Positions 52,076-61,121 of a stretch of 64,000 nucleotides of DNA are shown piece after piece. The translations under genes and the position numbers were made by a program. This DNA comes from Bacteroidetes bacterium HGW-Bacteroidetes-2 (GTDB lineage Bacteria; Bacteroidota; Bacteroidia; Flavobacteriales; Flavobacteriaceae): assembly GCA_002842575.1 (NCBI GenBank), contig PHDJ01000003.1, positions 62,001 through 126,000 on the forward strand. Direction: 5' to 3'. Under the pieces are notes generated by a model. That model saw only the letters and a program-made list of their open reading frames with translations, searched no databases and was not told the DNA's origin. The first letter of the stretch is position 1, and every line of letters begins with the position of its first letter.

Positions 52076-54484
52076 TTATTTGGTTTGAAGTGTCGTGAGC
52101 AACTCCAATGTAAAATTGTCTTTTGCCTGCACGTAGGCAAAGGTGTCATAGACCGTCGCACCGAGCTTTCGTTTCTCGAAGGCCGCTGTGAGCCCGAAAT
52201 CAATATTTTTAAACCCTAGCTCACCAGCTCTTTTTATGGTTTGGAACAATAACTGCCTGTAACTGTTTATTTTGGTTACATAGTCGTAATCCATACCTAC
52301 CAATACAGGGACATAGGTTGTATTGTTGTTGTTATAGCAACACATCATACCAATCAACTTTTTGTGGTCTCCTTTTTCGTAGATACATTGGAACTCCCAC
52401 AGGTCATTTTCATTCATAGTTGAGAAAAGCTTTTTAGGGTAGGCAAATGTATTCAGGCCCAGATTGTTTTGTTTTACATTGAGATAAAGTTGATAGATTT
52501 GATCCAGCTCTTGTGTGCTGACGGACTTTTTCCATTGTACCTCAACCCGGTCCATATAAGGTAAAATATCTTTTCTAAAATGTTTTCTAGATCTTGGTGA
52601 AAGTGTTTCTATAAATGTAGTTTCATCCTCCCAGTTTAGGTTATGGATTTGAGCAGTCTCAGGCATTTTGATTTTAATGAAGCCTTTTTTGTGCAAGAAG
52701 TTGTTGAGGTTATGGCTTTCCTTCAGGAAATCCCTTAAGACAAACATTTCCACAGGTGATTGAGCGTCTATATTCTCCATTGTATTTAGTAGTAATTGAA
52801 TGGCTTCTTCCCATTGTGGATGCTTTTCGTTTAAATACCAATGGTTCCCTTCTGAAAGCAGTGAGCCTGTACTCAATACTTTGTTTGACATATAATAAGG
52901 TTCAACCTTTCTTCGGGATTCAATTTCTTCTGATACTGATACCGGTGCCAGCATATCTTCTTTCCAGAGTGCATTTGTAAGGAAGGTTAAAAGAACAGGG
53001 TTGTCTTTTTTATCCTTAATAATGATGTAATGAAAATCCCAATTGTTTTCAGTGGTATTGTTGTTTGTAAAGACTTTTTCAAGGAAAGCCAAACCGTCCC
53101 AATCGAAAATACTGTTGTTGGCCATGTGATTATTCCAGAGGGATTTTTCTACTTCGTTTATTGACTTGAGGTGTCGAATTTTTAAGTTTTGGTGAGTAGA
53201 TTCCTCCTTTACCGTTTCTAATACCGGCAACCTGAAAAGTTTGCGCACTTTATTAAGGTTGGTTTGGGTATCTTCCAGTGCTTTGGGGAAATGATGGTTC
53301 ATTGCTTCCACGAGTGCTGTTATTTCATCTAATTGATTGTGCCTTGAGATGGTAATGCGTACCCCGGTGTTTTTTACCGGAACCGCAGGAAATAGTCCGA
53401 GGTTAACAAAGAATCCTTCATCAAAAAGGCGTTTTACAAAATTGTAGCCTGTTTCAGGTACACCGGTACCGATATAGAATACCGGGCTTTCATTTTTATC
53501 CACTAAGGGAAGGTTTGATTTTTCCAAGAGTGAATTAAAGTGTTGAATCCTAATTTTAAGGTCTTTTTGCATTTCGTATATTTCTTCGGACAGATGAATA
53601 TCTGCAGATGCAATTGCTGCTGCAACCGAGGCCGGGTCTAATTGAGCGGAGAATGTGAGAGGACCTCCAAAGTTTCTTATTTTATCACGAAGCTTAAGGT
53701 TAGTACAAGCAAGGACAGCTCCGCCAGCCCCAAAGGATTTACTTAATGTACCAAACAATAGGCAGTTTTCAGGGAGGTCACCCAGTTTGCTGGTGATATA
53801 CCCGGTACCATTTTTACCGATCCAACTCATACCGTGCACATCATCAAAATATAGATGAAGTTTAGGATACTTTTTACTTAGAGTCATCAGGTGATCAACC
53901 GGCGCAAAATCCCCAAACATGGAATACACCCCATCTGCCATATACCATATTTTATTGCAGGTTGTGTTTAATTCTTTGATTTTGGTTTCCAGCATCTCCA
54001 TATTGTTATGCCTGATCATTTCGACTTTTACTCCTTTTGTTTTGACCATTTGGACCGCATTTTGCACGCTCCAATGAACCTGGTGATCGAGTATCACTCC
54101 ATCATCATCTTCGACTGCAGAGGGGATGACGGCCATATGACCCAGTGTGCTGTTTTTTGTAATGATGATAGGGGCGTTGTACATCTTTGAGACCTTAGCT
54201 TCCAGTTCAGCATAGAGGGGGTGTGAAATATAGGTTTTGGATAAAGGGAACTGCGTACCGTAATTTTCAATTGCTTTGATTGCTGCTTGTTTTAATCTAG
54301 GGTCTTGTTCCAACCCTAAATAGCCGGTAGTTCCAAAATGAAAGAGGGTTTTGCCATTGATTTGAATGTTTCTTCCTGAAAACTTTTTGTCTTCTGCATA
54401 GAGGTGTACGATGTTTTGACGTCGTGCATTGTTGATTACTTCATTCACTGTATTGATGAAGTTGTTGTGTTTGATTTTAGCCAT
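52076..54484 (-). CDS. Alpha-oxoamine synthase-like PLP enzyme fused to GNAT-type acyltransferase
   Basis: An 802-aa two-domain protein. Residues about 30-410 are a fold-type I PLP enzyme of the alpha-oxoamine synthase group (KBL/BioF/serine palmitoyltransferase): LFHFGTTGYLGLEQDP near 47, DDVHGMSWIG near 207, and the lysine motif GTLSKSFGAGG near 243-253. This group condenses an amino acid with an acyl-CoA or acyl-ACP. Residues about 580-795 are a FemAB/BioF2-like GNAT domain (SPRSRKHFRKDILPYM, NIDFGLTAAFEKRKLGA), which may add a further acyl group. The middle part (430-580) is unclear. The fusion suggests a two-step lipid or amide product. It is divergent from the DUF7793-like gene, 319 bp away. 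Confidence 0.85.
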   Translation of the reverse strand: MAKIKHNNFINTVNEVINNARRQNIVHLYAEDKKFSGRNIQINGKTLFHFGTTGYLGLEQDPRLKQAAIKAIENYGTQFPLSKTYISHPLYAELEAKVSKMYNAPIIITKNSTLGHMAVIPSAVEDDDGVILDHQVHWSVQNAVQMVKTKGVKVEMIRHNNMEMLETKIKELNTTCNKIWYMADGVYSMFGDFAPVDHLMTLSKKYPKLHLYFDDVHGMSWIGKNGTGYITSKLGDLPENCLLFGTLSKSFGAGGAVLACTNLKLRDKIRNFGGPLTFSAQLDPASVAAAIASADIHLSEEIYEMQKDLKIRIQHFNSLLEKSNLPLVDKNESPVFYIGTGVPETGYNFVKRLFDEGFFVNLGLFPAVPVKNTGVRITISRHNQLDEITALVEAMNHHFPKALEDTQTNLNKVRKLFRLPVLETVKEESTHQNLKIRHLKSINEVEKSLWNNHMANNSIFDWDGLAFLEKVFTNNNTTENNWDFHYIIIKDKKDNPVLLTFLTNALWKEDMLAPVSVSEEIESRRKVEPYYMSNKVLSTGSLLSEGNHWYLNEKHPQWEEAIQLLLNTMENIDAQSPVEMFVLRDFLKESHNLNNFLHKKGFIKIKMPETAQIHNLNWEDETTFIETLSPRSRKHFRKDILPYMDRVEVQWKKSVSTQELDQIYQLYLNVKQNNLGLNTFAYPKKLFSTMNENDLWEFQCIYEKGDHKKLIGMMCCYNNNNTTYVPVLVGMDYDYVTKINSYRQLLFQTIKRAGELGFKNIDFGLTAAFEKRKLGATVYDTFAYVQAKDNFTLELLTTLQTK

Positions 54485-54803
54485 GATTTTCTATATTGGT
54501 TATGTTGTTTTCACAATGAAACAGACTATTTCCAAGCTTGAAATATGAATATACTTTTGTGTTGAAAAAGCCTGTTGGGGAAAGATGTTTTACAAAAACA
54601 GTTACAAGCTATTTAAAAAAACAAAATGAACCTAAAGGAATTTGAACATCACCCTTAAAATAATCCCTAAGAGAAAGGTTTCTATCCTTTTGAGAAAGAT
54701 TTAGTTAGTATAAACTTTATCTAAACTGCCAAAAACAATCAAATCAATACAATTTTAATATTTTTTACTAATTTAGTTTTCAAAGAGAAACAACCTTCTT
54801 ACC
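54485..54803. other. Divergent promoter region between AOS-fusion and DUF7793-AraC genes
   Basis: The 319-bp gap has no gene. The part 54662-54721 holds the regulatory boxes described separately; 54485-54660 is AT-rich and probably contains the minus-strand promoter of the AOS-fusion gene, although no clear -7 box could be fixed. Confidence 0.5.
54662..54721 (+). promoter_or_regulatory. Probable AraC-regulated promoter (two direct repeats plus core)
   Basis: AATCCCTAAGAGAAA at 54662-54676 and TATCCTTTTGAGAAA at 54683-54697 are direct repeats with a 21-bp period (two helix turns), the arrangement AraC-type dimers prefer. A core AACTTTATC follows at 54713-54721. The same boxes and core with similar spacing occur upstream of the MauE-like gene (56269-56326). 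Autoregulation by the AraC protein encoded at 55188 is inferred. Confidence 0.6.
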
Positions 54804-55184
54804 ATGTCCCTTATTTATAGAGGAAAATATTCAGACTTCTGGGTATCTGATGGTATTTTATATTTTGAGTACCATCCTATTCCTTTGGTGGATCTTAAAA
54901 TTGCGAAAGCGATCGTGGGTGAGCGTCTTGATTTTCAAGAAGGAAGAAGCTTTCCAATTTTATGTAAAACACGAGGAATTCATGATGCTAATAAAGCAGC
55001 CCGTGATTATTTAGCTACACAAGGTTCCTATTTGGCAACAGCAGTTGCAGTATTAGAAGAGCGATTGGTAGCCCAACACATGTTAAAACTGTATTTAAAA
55101 GCCAACCAGCCCTTAATCCCAACTGAAGTTTTTACTGAAGAATATTATGCCCTTCAATTTTTAAAACCTTTTATAAAGCCATAG
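54804..55184 (+). CDS. DUF7793-like (STAS/SpoIIAA-like) protein
   Basis: A 126-aa soluble alpha/beta protein with GILYFEYHPIPLVDLKIAKAIVGERL at about 16-41, FPILCKTRGI near 50-59, and AARDYLATQGSYLATAVAVL near 65-84, the pattern of small STAS-like proteins that in Flavobacteriaceae precede AraC regulators with PAS domains. It lies 3 bp before that regulator gene, so the two are one operon. STAS-type folds often bind a regulator to transmit a signal; the protein may thus control the AraC protein. No catalytic residues are expected. Confidence 0.65.
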   Translation: MSLIYRGKYSDFWVSDGILYFEYHPIPLVDLKIAKAIVGERLDFQEGRSFPILCKTRGIHDANKAARDYLATQGSYLATAVAVLEERLVAQHMLKLYLKANQPLIPTEVFTEEYYALQFLKPFIKP

Positions 55185-55187
55185 GAT

Positions 55188-56153
55188 ATGAAAAGAACAA
55201 TTGACAACGAACGATTAGCGAGTATCAAAGAATTGCTTCTAGCAATCGCCGAAGGAGATTTAAACTATCAAATTCAAAGAACCAATGAAGAAGATGAATT
55301 GGAAACTTTGGTAGTGAGTTTAAACTGGTTAACACAGGATTTAAAAGAAGCATTTCATTTTTTTAGCTCTATTAATACCCGAGGTAGCCTAGATGAATAT
55401 TTGCATATAGGATTTGTTTTAAATGAAGAATTTAAAATCATAAGTATCAACAAAGGTGCCCTCATAGAGTTAGGGATATCTAAAAAGAATGTAATGGGCA
55501 AATCATTTTCATCCCTTTTAGATAAAAACTCTCATAAAGATTGGGAAAAGATTGCTAAAGCAATTAATGAGCAGCCTGACTTTGAAGGGAACCAAAAATT
55601 TCTCTTTACCAGTAACACAAGGTTAAAAAAAATGTTTCATTTTGACATCAAGACCATCCCTGCATCAATTACGGGTCACCAAATTATTATGATAGATTGT
55701 ATTCAACCCATTTCAAAGAGAAATTTTATCAGAAGCAAAATAAAGTTAAGAAGAATCCAGGAGTTGACTGATGGGAAGCTTCCCAAGGCTAAGCCCAAAG
55801 TATTGTTATCTCATAAGGATGTAAAAATGGTACAGGATGTTAGAGATTTTATATTACAAAATCTTGATAAACCCCTACCTAGTATTCAAGAATTAGCCAG
55901 AACGCATGGCACCAACGATTTCAAATTGAAACAAGCATTTTCTCAGTTTTACAATAATAGTATTTTTAGATTTTATACTGAAGAACGGGTAAAAAAAGCA
56001 GCTATTTATCTAAAACACACCCGGATAACCATTGAGGAAGTTGCTAAATTATCAGGATTTAATAACCCTACTCATTTTTCCACTGCTTTTAAAAAGCATT
56101 TTAGTGTAAACCCAACACTTTATCGCAAGCTTTATAATAGCAAATTAAAGTAG
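55188..56153 (+). CDS. AraC-family regulator with PAS sensor
   Basis: A 321-aa cytoplasmic regulator. Residues 10-60 look like a short HAMP-like helix (IAEGDLNYQIQRTNEEDELETLVVSLN split by acidic residues), residues about 75-185 a PAS domain (GFVLNEEFKIISINKGALIELG, VMGKSFSSLL), and residues about 225-318 an AraC-type double helix-turn-helix (IQELARTHGTNDFKLKQAFSQFY, ITIEEVAKLSGFNNPTHFSTAFKKHF). No membrane helix. It is co-transcribed with the DUF7793-like gene. Shared boxes in its own promoter and before the MauE-like gene suggest that it controls both. The ligand of the PAS domain is unknown. Confidence 0.9.
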   Translation: MKRTIDNERLASIKELLLAIAEGDLNYQIQRTNEEDELETLVVSLNWLTQDLKEAFHFFSSINTRGSLDEYLHIGFVLNEEFKIISINKGALIELGISKKNVMGKSFSSLLDKNSHKDWEKIAKAINEQPDFEGNQKFLFTSNTRLKKMFHFDIKTIPASITGHQIIMIDCIQPISKRNFIRSKIKLRRIQELTDGKLPKAKPKVLLSHKDVKMVQDVRDFILQNLDKPLPSIQELARTHGTNDFKLKQAFSQFYNNSIFRFYTEERVKKAAIYLKHTRITIEEVAKLSGFNNPTHFSTAFKKHFSVNPTLYRKLYNSKLK

Positions 56154-56236
56154 ATCATACAATCCTATTGTTGCATTAAAAATCGATAAAGCTGCCATTT
56201 AAACAGCAACCTATTTTCACATATTTGTACTCAATA

Positions 56237-56326
56237 TTTCTCATAAGGATTTGATTTTCAGTTAAAAAAATCCTTTTGAGAAAAGAAATAATCCGTTAAG
56301 AAAATATTTTTATTCTGAACTTTATC
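56237..56326 (+). promoter_or_regulatory. Promoter of the MauE/DUF6520 operon with AraC-type boxes
   Basis: It contains an inverted copy TTTCTCATAAGGATT (56237-56251), a direct copy AATCCTTTTGAGAAA (56269-56283), and a degenerate second direct copy AATCCGTTAAGAAAA (56290-56304), again 21 bp apart. The core AACTTTATC lies at 56318-56326, 20 bases before the ATG. The design matches the promoter at 54662-54721, with one extra inverted box. Confidence 0.6.
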
Positions 56327-56345
56327 CCATATTAAAAGCAACACT

Positions 56346-56786
56346 ATGGGATTTAAGTTTGCATCAATCAAAAAGTTTCTTTTAGACGTTTTGGTCTTTC
56401 TATTTATACTGCTGTTTGTGTATGCATCAGTAAGTAAGTTAGTAGATTATGAAACTTTTGAGAACCAGCTTGGGCAGTCACCCTTGTTGAGTGCATTTGC
56501 GGGTTGGGTCGCTCCCGGTTTAATTATTATTGAACTTCTTATTGCCTTGTTTTTGATTTTTGAACGTACGCGCTTAATTGCCTTGTTTGGGTTTTACAGT
56601 ATGATGGTGCTCTTTACCACCTATATAATCATCATTTTAAACTTCACTGATTTTATACCATGTTCCTGCGGTGGGGTGCTGGAGCAACTGGGCTGGACGG
56701 AGCACCTTATTTTTAATGTTGGGTTTATGGGGTTGGGGGTGGTTGGGATTTTTATTCAAAGTTCAAAGTTTAAGGTTCAAGGTTAG
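56346..56786 (+). CDS. MauE/DoxX-like redox-associated membrane protein
   Basis: A 146-aa protein with four membrane helices (about 10-28, 50-72, 76-100, 118-137) and the Cys pair CSCGG at 106-110, as in MauE/DoxX-type proteins that help electron transfer or disulphide handling at the inner membrane. It starts the operon with the unknown gene 56950 and the DUF6520 peptide 58104, which has four cysteines. The last residues (SSKFKVQG) are encoded by a GTTCAAAGTTTAAGGTTCAAGG repeat, so the natural end is probably near residue 137 and the tail is repeat-derived. Confidence 0.8.
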   Translation: MGFKFASIKKFLLDVLVFLFILLFVYASVSKLVDYETFENQLGQSPLLSAFAGWVAPGLIIIELLIALFLIFERTRLIALFGFYSMMVLFTTYIIIILNFTDFIPCSCGGVLEQLGWTEHLIFNVGFMGLGVVGIFIQSSKFKVQG

Positions 56787-56925
56787 TTTGCCCTCCTTCG
56801 GTAAACCTACGGAGGGTGAAAGACGAGGTAGCTTCACCCCAACTTTGTTGGGGTTCGCAATGACTGGGAGTTTGATTGATGATTTGGGGTAGCTTGGACG
56901 AGGTCCCGACATTCGTCGGGATGAC
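56761..56925. repeat. Repeat cluster between MauE-like gene and 56950
   Basis: GTTCAAAGTTTAAGGTTCAAGG at 56761-56782 (related units at 28350 and 29254), then a hairpin CCCTCC...GGAGGG at 56791-56816, and TCCCGAC-ATTC-GTCGGGA at 56904-56921. It is a mosaic of REP-type palindromes; no gene is supported there. Confidence 0.6.
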
Positions 56926-56949
56926 TGGTGAATATTAAAAAATAAAAAT

Positions 56950-58059
56950 ATGAAAACAAGAACGATCTTATTGCTGCTTTTGGGCTGTACTTTTTTTGGG
57001 GTGGGGTTTGTTAGTGTTTTGTTTTTGATGAGTGAGGAAAAAATGCAGCGGAACAATGCTTTTCAGCGGCGGTATATGCCTGAGGCAGTTGAGGAAATGG
57101 GGCATTTAACTTTGGATTATAATGCGTATTACATTGCCGGTATGGATGATGATACTATTCATCTGGGAAATGTATCAGCTCCTTTGTATTTGACTAAGGT
57201 AGCTATTTCATTGACTGGAGCTGAGGAAGTACAAATCGAGATTTCTGATTTGGATTTGCCATATCAGAGAGTAAAAACAAGTGTTGTGCCTCCTTATTTT
57301 TATTTGGGTGATGGCACTGTTCCGGTGCTTTTTAAAGGCAGTATACATAATTTTAAAGCAGATTATTATTCAATTGAGGATGCTTATTTTACAGAATTTG
57401 TTGTAGCAGACAGTAGTGGAGTGGGAATTGCTACCATAAGCGGGACGACCGGTTCAAAAGCATTGGGTTTACTGAGAAAAACTAAAATGGGGACTGAATT
57501 TGAAATGAATACCTCGCTTTTAGAAAAACAACAAGACGGAGTGTTTGACACTGATGGTATTTTACTGTGGAATGAAAAACATCAGGTTTTTATATATACA
57601 TATTACTACAGGAACCAATATGTGATTGCCAACAATGCCCTGGAGCATCAAGCAACAGGCACCACCATTGATACTATTAGTCGGGCAATTCTAGATGTAG
57701 CCCATTACTCTTCCAAAGATCAATTCAAATTGGGAGGCCGGAGTGTGTATGTCAATCGGCAAAGTGCTACCTCTGATGATTATTTGTATATCCATAGTGA
57801 CCGTTTGGGGAAGTATGAGAAGGCATCTGTGTTGGAACAGGCAAGTATCGTAGATGTTTACAACATTCAAGAGTACACCTATGCATTTAGTTTTTATGTT
57901 TTTCATCAGAAAGGCCAACGATTGAGTGATTTTAAGGTTTATGGAGATTTACTGATTGTGATTGTCGATGATGTTTTATGGCTTTACCGTTTAAATCCGA
58001 ATTATTTTGATTTGGGTTTAAACTCACGATATACTGCGCGGTATCAGGAGAACGACTGA
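56950..58059 (+). CDS. Membrane-anchored hypothetical protein of the DUF6520 operon
   Basis: A 369-aa protein with one N-terminal membrane helix (about 6-28) and a long extracytoplasmic domain rich in beta strands; WNEKHQVFIYTYYYRNQYVIANN and DVYNIQEYTYAFSFYVFHQKG fit blades of a propeller-like fold. No family name recognised. It sits between the MauE-like gene and the DUF6520 gene on the same strand (44 bp before the latter), a trio that recurs in Flavobacteriaceae as far as I recall. It probably works outside the inner membrane with the redox protein and the peptide. Confidence 0.65.
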   Translation: MKTRTILLLLLGCTFFGVGFVSVLFLMSEEKMQRNNAFQRRYMPEAVEEMGHLTLDYNAYYIAGMDDDTIHLGNVSAPLYLTKVAISLTGAEEVQIEISDLDLPYQRVKTSVVPPYFYLGDGTVPVLFKGSIHNFKADYYSIEDAYFTEFVVADSSGVGIATISGTTGSKALGLLRKTKMGTEFEMNTSLLEKQQDGVFDTDGILLWNEKHQVFIYTYYYRNQYVIANNALEHQATGTTIDTISRAILDVAHYSSKDQFKLGGRSVYVNRQSATSDDYLYIHSDRLGKYEKASVLEQASIVDVYNIQEYTYAFSFYVFHQKGQRLSDFKVYGDLLIVIVDDVLWLYRLNPNYFDLGLNSRYTARYQEND

Positions 58060-58103
58060 ACACCTGAAAGATAGTAGGTCATTAATTTTTAAATTTTACT
58101 ATT

Positions 58104-58364
58104 ATGAAAACAAAAGTTTTAAAATTCGGAATGCCCCTGATGGCATTTTTATTGGCAATTGTATTTGCCTTTGCGACGAGCCCGGAAGCGGTTGTTGAAG
58201 AATCAGCATCATTTACGGGATACATACTTCAGAATGGAAAGTGTGTTGAAGTGAGAACTTGTAATAATGCAGGAGGACCATTATGTATGTATAATGGAGC
58301 TCCTGTTAGAACCAAAATTAGTGATACCCAATGTGGTTCTTTTTTGACCCACTGGGTTAATTAA
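58104..58364 (+). CDS. DUF6520 family small secreted four-cysteine peptide
   Basis: An 86-aa protein of the DUF6520 family: a signal-like N-terminus (MKTKVLKFGMPLMAFLLAIV, processed around FAFATS) and a short mature part with four cysteines spaced C-x5-C-x7-C-x15-C (KCVEVRTC, PLC, TQC). This spacing would permit two disulphide bonds. A strong terminator follows 51 bp after the stop codon, so it ends the operon with the MauE-like protein, whose CSCGG pair suits oxidation of such a peptide. The role is unknown; a surface, signalling or toxin-like peptide are all possible. Confidence 0.85.
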   Translation: MKTKVLKFGMPLMAFLLAIVFAFATSPEAVVEESASFTGYILQNGKCVEVRTCNNAGGPLCMYNGAPVRTKISDTQCGSFLTHWVN

Positions 58365-58415
58365 TTTGATTTTTTAACTTTTTATAGTTAGAAGAAATAT
58401 CAATTTGTGATTTAG

Positions 58416-58445
58416 CCCCATAAAGATTTATGGGGCTTTTTTTAA
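58416..58445 (+). terminator. Rho-independent terminator after the DUF6520 gene
   Basis: An 11-bp stem AGCCCCATAAA / TTTATGGGGCT followed by a run of T. On the minus strand there is no T-run, so it serves the plus-strand operon. Confidence 0.85.
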
Positions 58446-58468
58446 TTAGTTGTGTAGAATTGATCATG

Positions 58469-61036
58469 TCAATCGTCTGTATGTTTTTGTTTTAAGTGAG
58501 CGTCAAACCAATTTTTGATTTGGTTTGTCAGGTGAAACTGATTGGCTTTATCTAAGATCACATGTCCGTCATTTTCATAGAGGTACATTACAGCCGGCTT
58601 TTGCAAACGTCTCAAAGCAAGATATCCCTGGACACTTTGTTTGTGATCAATATTATCGTCTTCTTTACCTGCCCAAATGAGCAATGGGGTATTTACGTGG
58701 TCAAAATGGTGTAAGGGGGAGTTTTCCAAATAGGCTTCTTTATTTTCAAAAAAGGCATCTTTCATTCTTAATTGCCCTTTCTCAATTCTCAAATATTCAG
58801 GGATGCCTTTTAATTTTTGATATTCGAAATAATTACTGTACAAGTTAAAAATACCGTTACCTGCTACAGCAGCTTTAAACCTATCTGTTTGTGTAATGAT
58901 AAATGCCGTCTCATAACCACCGAAAGAATGCCCTATCAGTCCTAGTTTATCTGCATCCACAGATTTTTCTGTTTCCAATACCTTATCTATTGCACTAAGT
59001 ACACAAGTGGTGGCAGAAGCACCTGTTTTACTTTTTTGATATACTATATCCGGCAATAGAACAAAATAATCCTCCAAGGCATAATTTAAATAATTAAAGC
59101 CTACTTCGTTCTTAAGAACAGGAGGTAAAAAGGTGTGGTAAAAAACTGAATAGTCTTCATATACATGGACAATCATTGGGTACTTCTTTTTAGGGTTGTA
59201 ATTGACGGGGTAGATGAGAATCCCTTTTAGGTCATCAGCAAAATGTGTCGAATACTGAATCAGCTTTTTATCCGGCCATTTAAAATCTTCCCAACCTTTG
59301 TTACTTTTTACGATTGTCTTTTCCTGTTTGTTTTTTGAATTAATATAGGTTACAGAAGGTGGAACATTCAGGCTTTCTTCCTGAAAAACGAAACCATTGG
59401 TATTCAAAGAATACAATCTTGAAAGCTTTTTGTCTTTAAAGGCAATTTTATTCAAAGTCCCATTTGGTTTTAATTTGTAAAACCCTGAACTGTAATTTTG
59501 CCGGCTTTGAGCACCTAATATAAGCTCGTTACCCTCTTTCAAAACAGGAATTCTCATAAGATGTTCATTGCTTTCAACTTTTTGAATTCCCGGTAAATCT
59601 ACTATTGAATACCTTAGCTTGTCTTTTCTTCCATTGGTCAATTTTTGTTTTTGGCTTCCATCGATACTTATTTTCCAAATGTCATAGGCATCATTTATAT
59701 ACACATTTTTTTCATTGTTTGACCAAGCAGAGAGACCGTAAGGAGCCGGAAAACTGTAACTTGTCAAAAATTCATCATCAAACCTTACAGCAATACCTTC
59801 AGTTACATTAGTATGTTGGTCTAATTTAATGTCATAAACCCACCAGTTGTTGTCTCTAAAATAAGCCAAGTAATTACCCTTTGGCGCTATTTTTAAATAG
59901 TTACCATGGGTATATTGTTTGTCAATAATTTTTTGTTTTGAACCATTGGTTAGATTGAGTGTGTATAAGTCAGCAAATGGCCGAAAATTAAATTGAGGCT
60001 CGTAGTCTTCCGGGTTATAGATAATTGCATATTCTGTATTTGGGCTCCATATTGCTTTTGAATTTTCTTTTGTTTCAATGGGAATAACTTTTCCGGAATC
60101 AAGCAGCCAAACATTTAACCATGGGGTATCCTTGTCTTCGTAATTAAATTTTTTCCTTGAATACATAATGGGGTCTGCAGTATCCCATACCTCCACCGAT
60201 GACTCTAGATGTTTATTTGTGTTCTCTACCCGAAAGAATACCCTTGACCCATCGTCATTCATTGATATTTCTGTATTTTCAATTTCAATTGGTTTCTTTT
60301 TAGTTGACGATTTTTCTTCAATCAAATATTGAATTGAATTTGAATCGTAATCAAATACACCCAGATTAAATGACTCCCCTTTTTCTTCCCTGTATAAAAA
60401 TGCCAGTTTATCACCATTTTTATTCCAGACAATTCTTTTTATTTGACCTTTAGGAAGATTTAATACTTCCCGCCATTTATTGTTATTTAAATCTAAAATT
60501 TTAAGGGTACTTCCTTTTTCTGAATTCAAGACTATAGCCACGCCATCCTGAATCGGTCGAATACTGTACAGGGAGCTTTTACCCCTAATTGTTTTATCAC
60601 CTGTATTCAGATTGATTGCATTGAAATCATTGTTAGAATCATGCACAATTAAAAAATTTGCGTTTGTTGTGAACCAGGCTGTCTTTACATTTTGTAAAGA
60701 GTCTTGCCGGTACGTTTTTAAATTGACCCAGTTTAGCGTATTGTTGTTTGACATGATACTAAACCACTTGCTGTTATTGCTAAATTTTCCTGTATGGCCC
60801 TTTTCAAAATCAAACACTTTGTCTGAATCCATTTTTTTAATAGAAGCCCTATTTCCAACAAAGTGAATACTATTGTTGTAATACACCCAATTTTTATCAT
60901 CCGATATATCCAATAAGTAGAAGTTTGACCAAGCGGTCTCCTCGGTGACTTCATAGGCTTTTTGTTGTGCCAAGAGATTGATTGTGCTATTTGTCAATGC
61001 TAAATAAAACAGCAAAAGAGATATTGTATTTTTCAT
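58469..61036 (-). CDS. S9 prolyl-oligopeptidase-family serine peptidase
   Basis: An 855-aa secreted or periplasmic peptidase: signal peptide (1-23, ending LLAQQ), a beta-propeller of WD-like repeats in about 30-590 (VFDFEKGHTG, WSPNTEYAIIY), and a C-terminal alpha/beta-hydrolase with GHSFGGYE near 700-707 (nucleophile Ser), AGKEDDNID near 790 (Asp) and ENDGHV near 823-828 (His). S9 enzymes cut short peptides. It is encoded behind SusC and SusD genes on the same strand, separated by a terminator at 61084-61108. It may digest peptides taken up by SusCD. The neighbouring DUF6520 peptide on the other strand could be a substrate; this is inference. Confidence 0.92.
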   Translation of the reverse strand: MKNTISLLLFYLALTNSTINLLAQQKAYEVTEETAWSNFYLLDISDDKNWVYYNNSIHFVGNRASIKKMDSDKVFDFEKGHTGKFSNNSKWFSIMSNNNTLNWVNLKTYRQDSLQNVKTAWFTTNANFLIVHDSNNDFNAINLNTGDKTIRGKSSLYSIRPIQDGVAIVLNSEKGSTLKILDLNNNKWREVLNLPKGQIKRIVWNKNGDKLAFLYREEKGESFNLGVFDYDSNSIQYLIEEKSSTKKKPIEIENTEISMNDDGSRVFFRVENTNKHLESSVEVWDTADPIMYSRKKFNYEDKDTPWLNVWLLDSGKVIPIETKENSKAIWSPNTEYAIIYNPEDYEPQFNFRPFADLYTLNLTNGSKQKIIDKQYTHGNYLKIAPKGNYLAYFRDNNWWVYDIKLDQHTNVTEGIAVRFDDEFLTSYSFPAPYGLSAWSNNEKNVYINDAYDIWKISIDGSQKQKLTNGRKDKLRYSIVDLPGIQKVESNEHLMRIPVLKEGNELILGAQSRQNYSSGFYKLKPNGTLNKIAFKDKKLSRLYSLNTNGFVFQEESLNVPPSVTYINSKNKQEKTIVKSNKGWEDFKWPDKKLIQYSTHFADDLKGILIYPVNYNPKKKYPMIVHVYEDYSVFYHTFLPPVLKNEVGFNYLNYALEDYFVLLPDIVYQKSKTGASATTCVLSAIDKVLETEKSVDADKLGLIGHSFGGYETAFIITQTDRFKAAVAGNGIFNLYSNYFEYQKLKGIPEYLRIEKGQLRMKDAFFENKEAYLENSPLHHFDHVNTPLLIWAGKEDDNIDHKQSVQGYLALRRLQKPAVMYLYENDGHVILDKANQFHLTNQIKNWFDAHLKQKHTDD

Positions 61037-61083
61037 TTTAAGGTTTTGATTAATAGTACATTATTTTTTTATCCAACACTCAT

Positions 61084-61108
61084 AAAAAGGGGCAAGATGC
61101 CCCTTTTT
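61084..61108 (-). terminator. Terminator between SusD and the S9 peptidase gene
   Basis: AAAAAGGGGCA-loop-TGCCCCTTTTT: an 11-bp stem with T-run on both strands. On the minus strand it lies 14 bp after the SusD stop codon. It probably lowers read-through from susCD into the peptidase gene. Confidence 0.8.
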
Positions 61109-61121
61109 AGAGTTTCATTTT

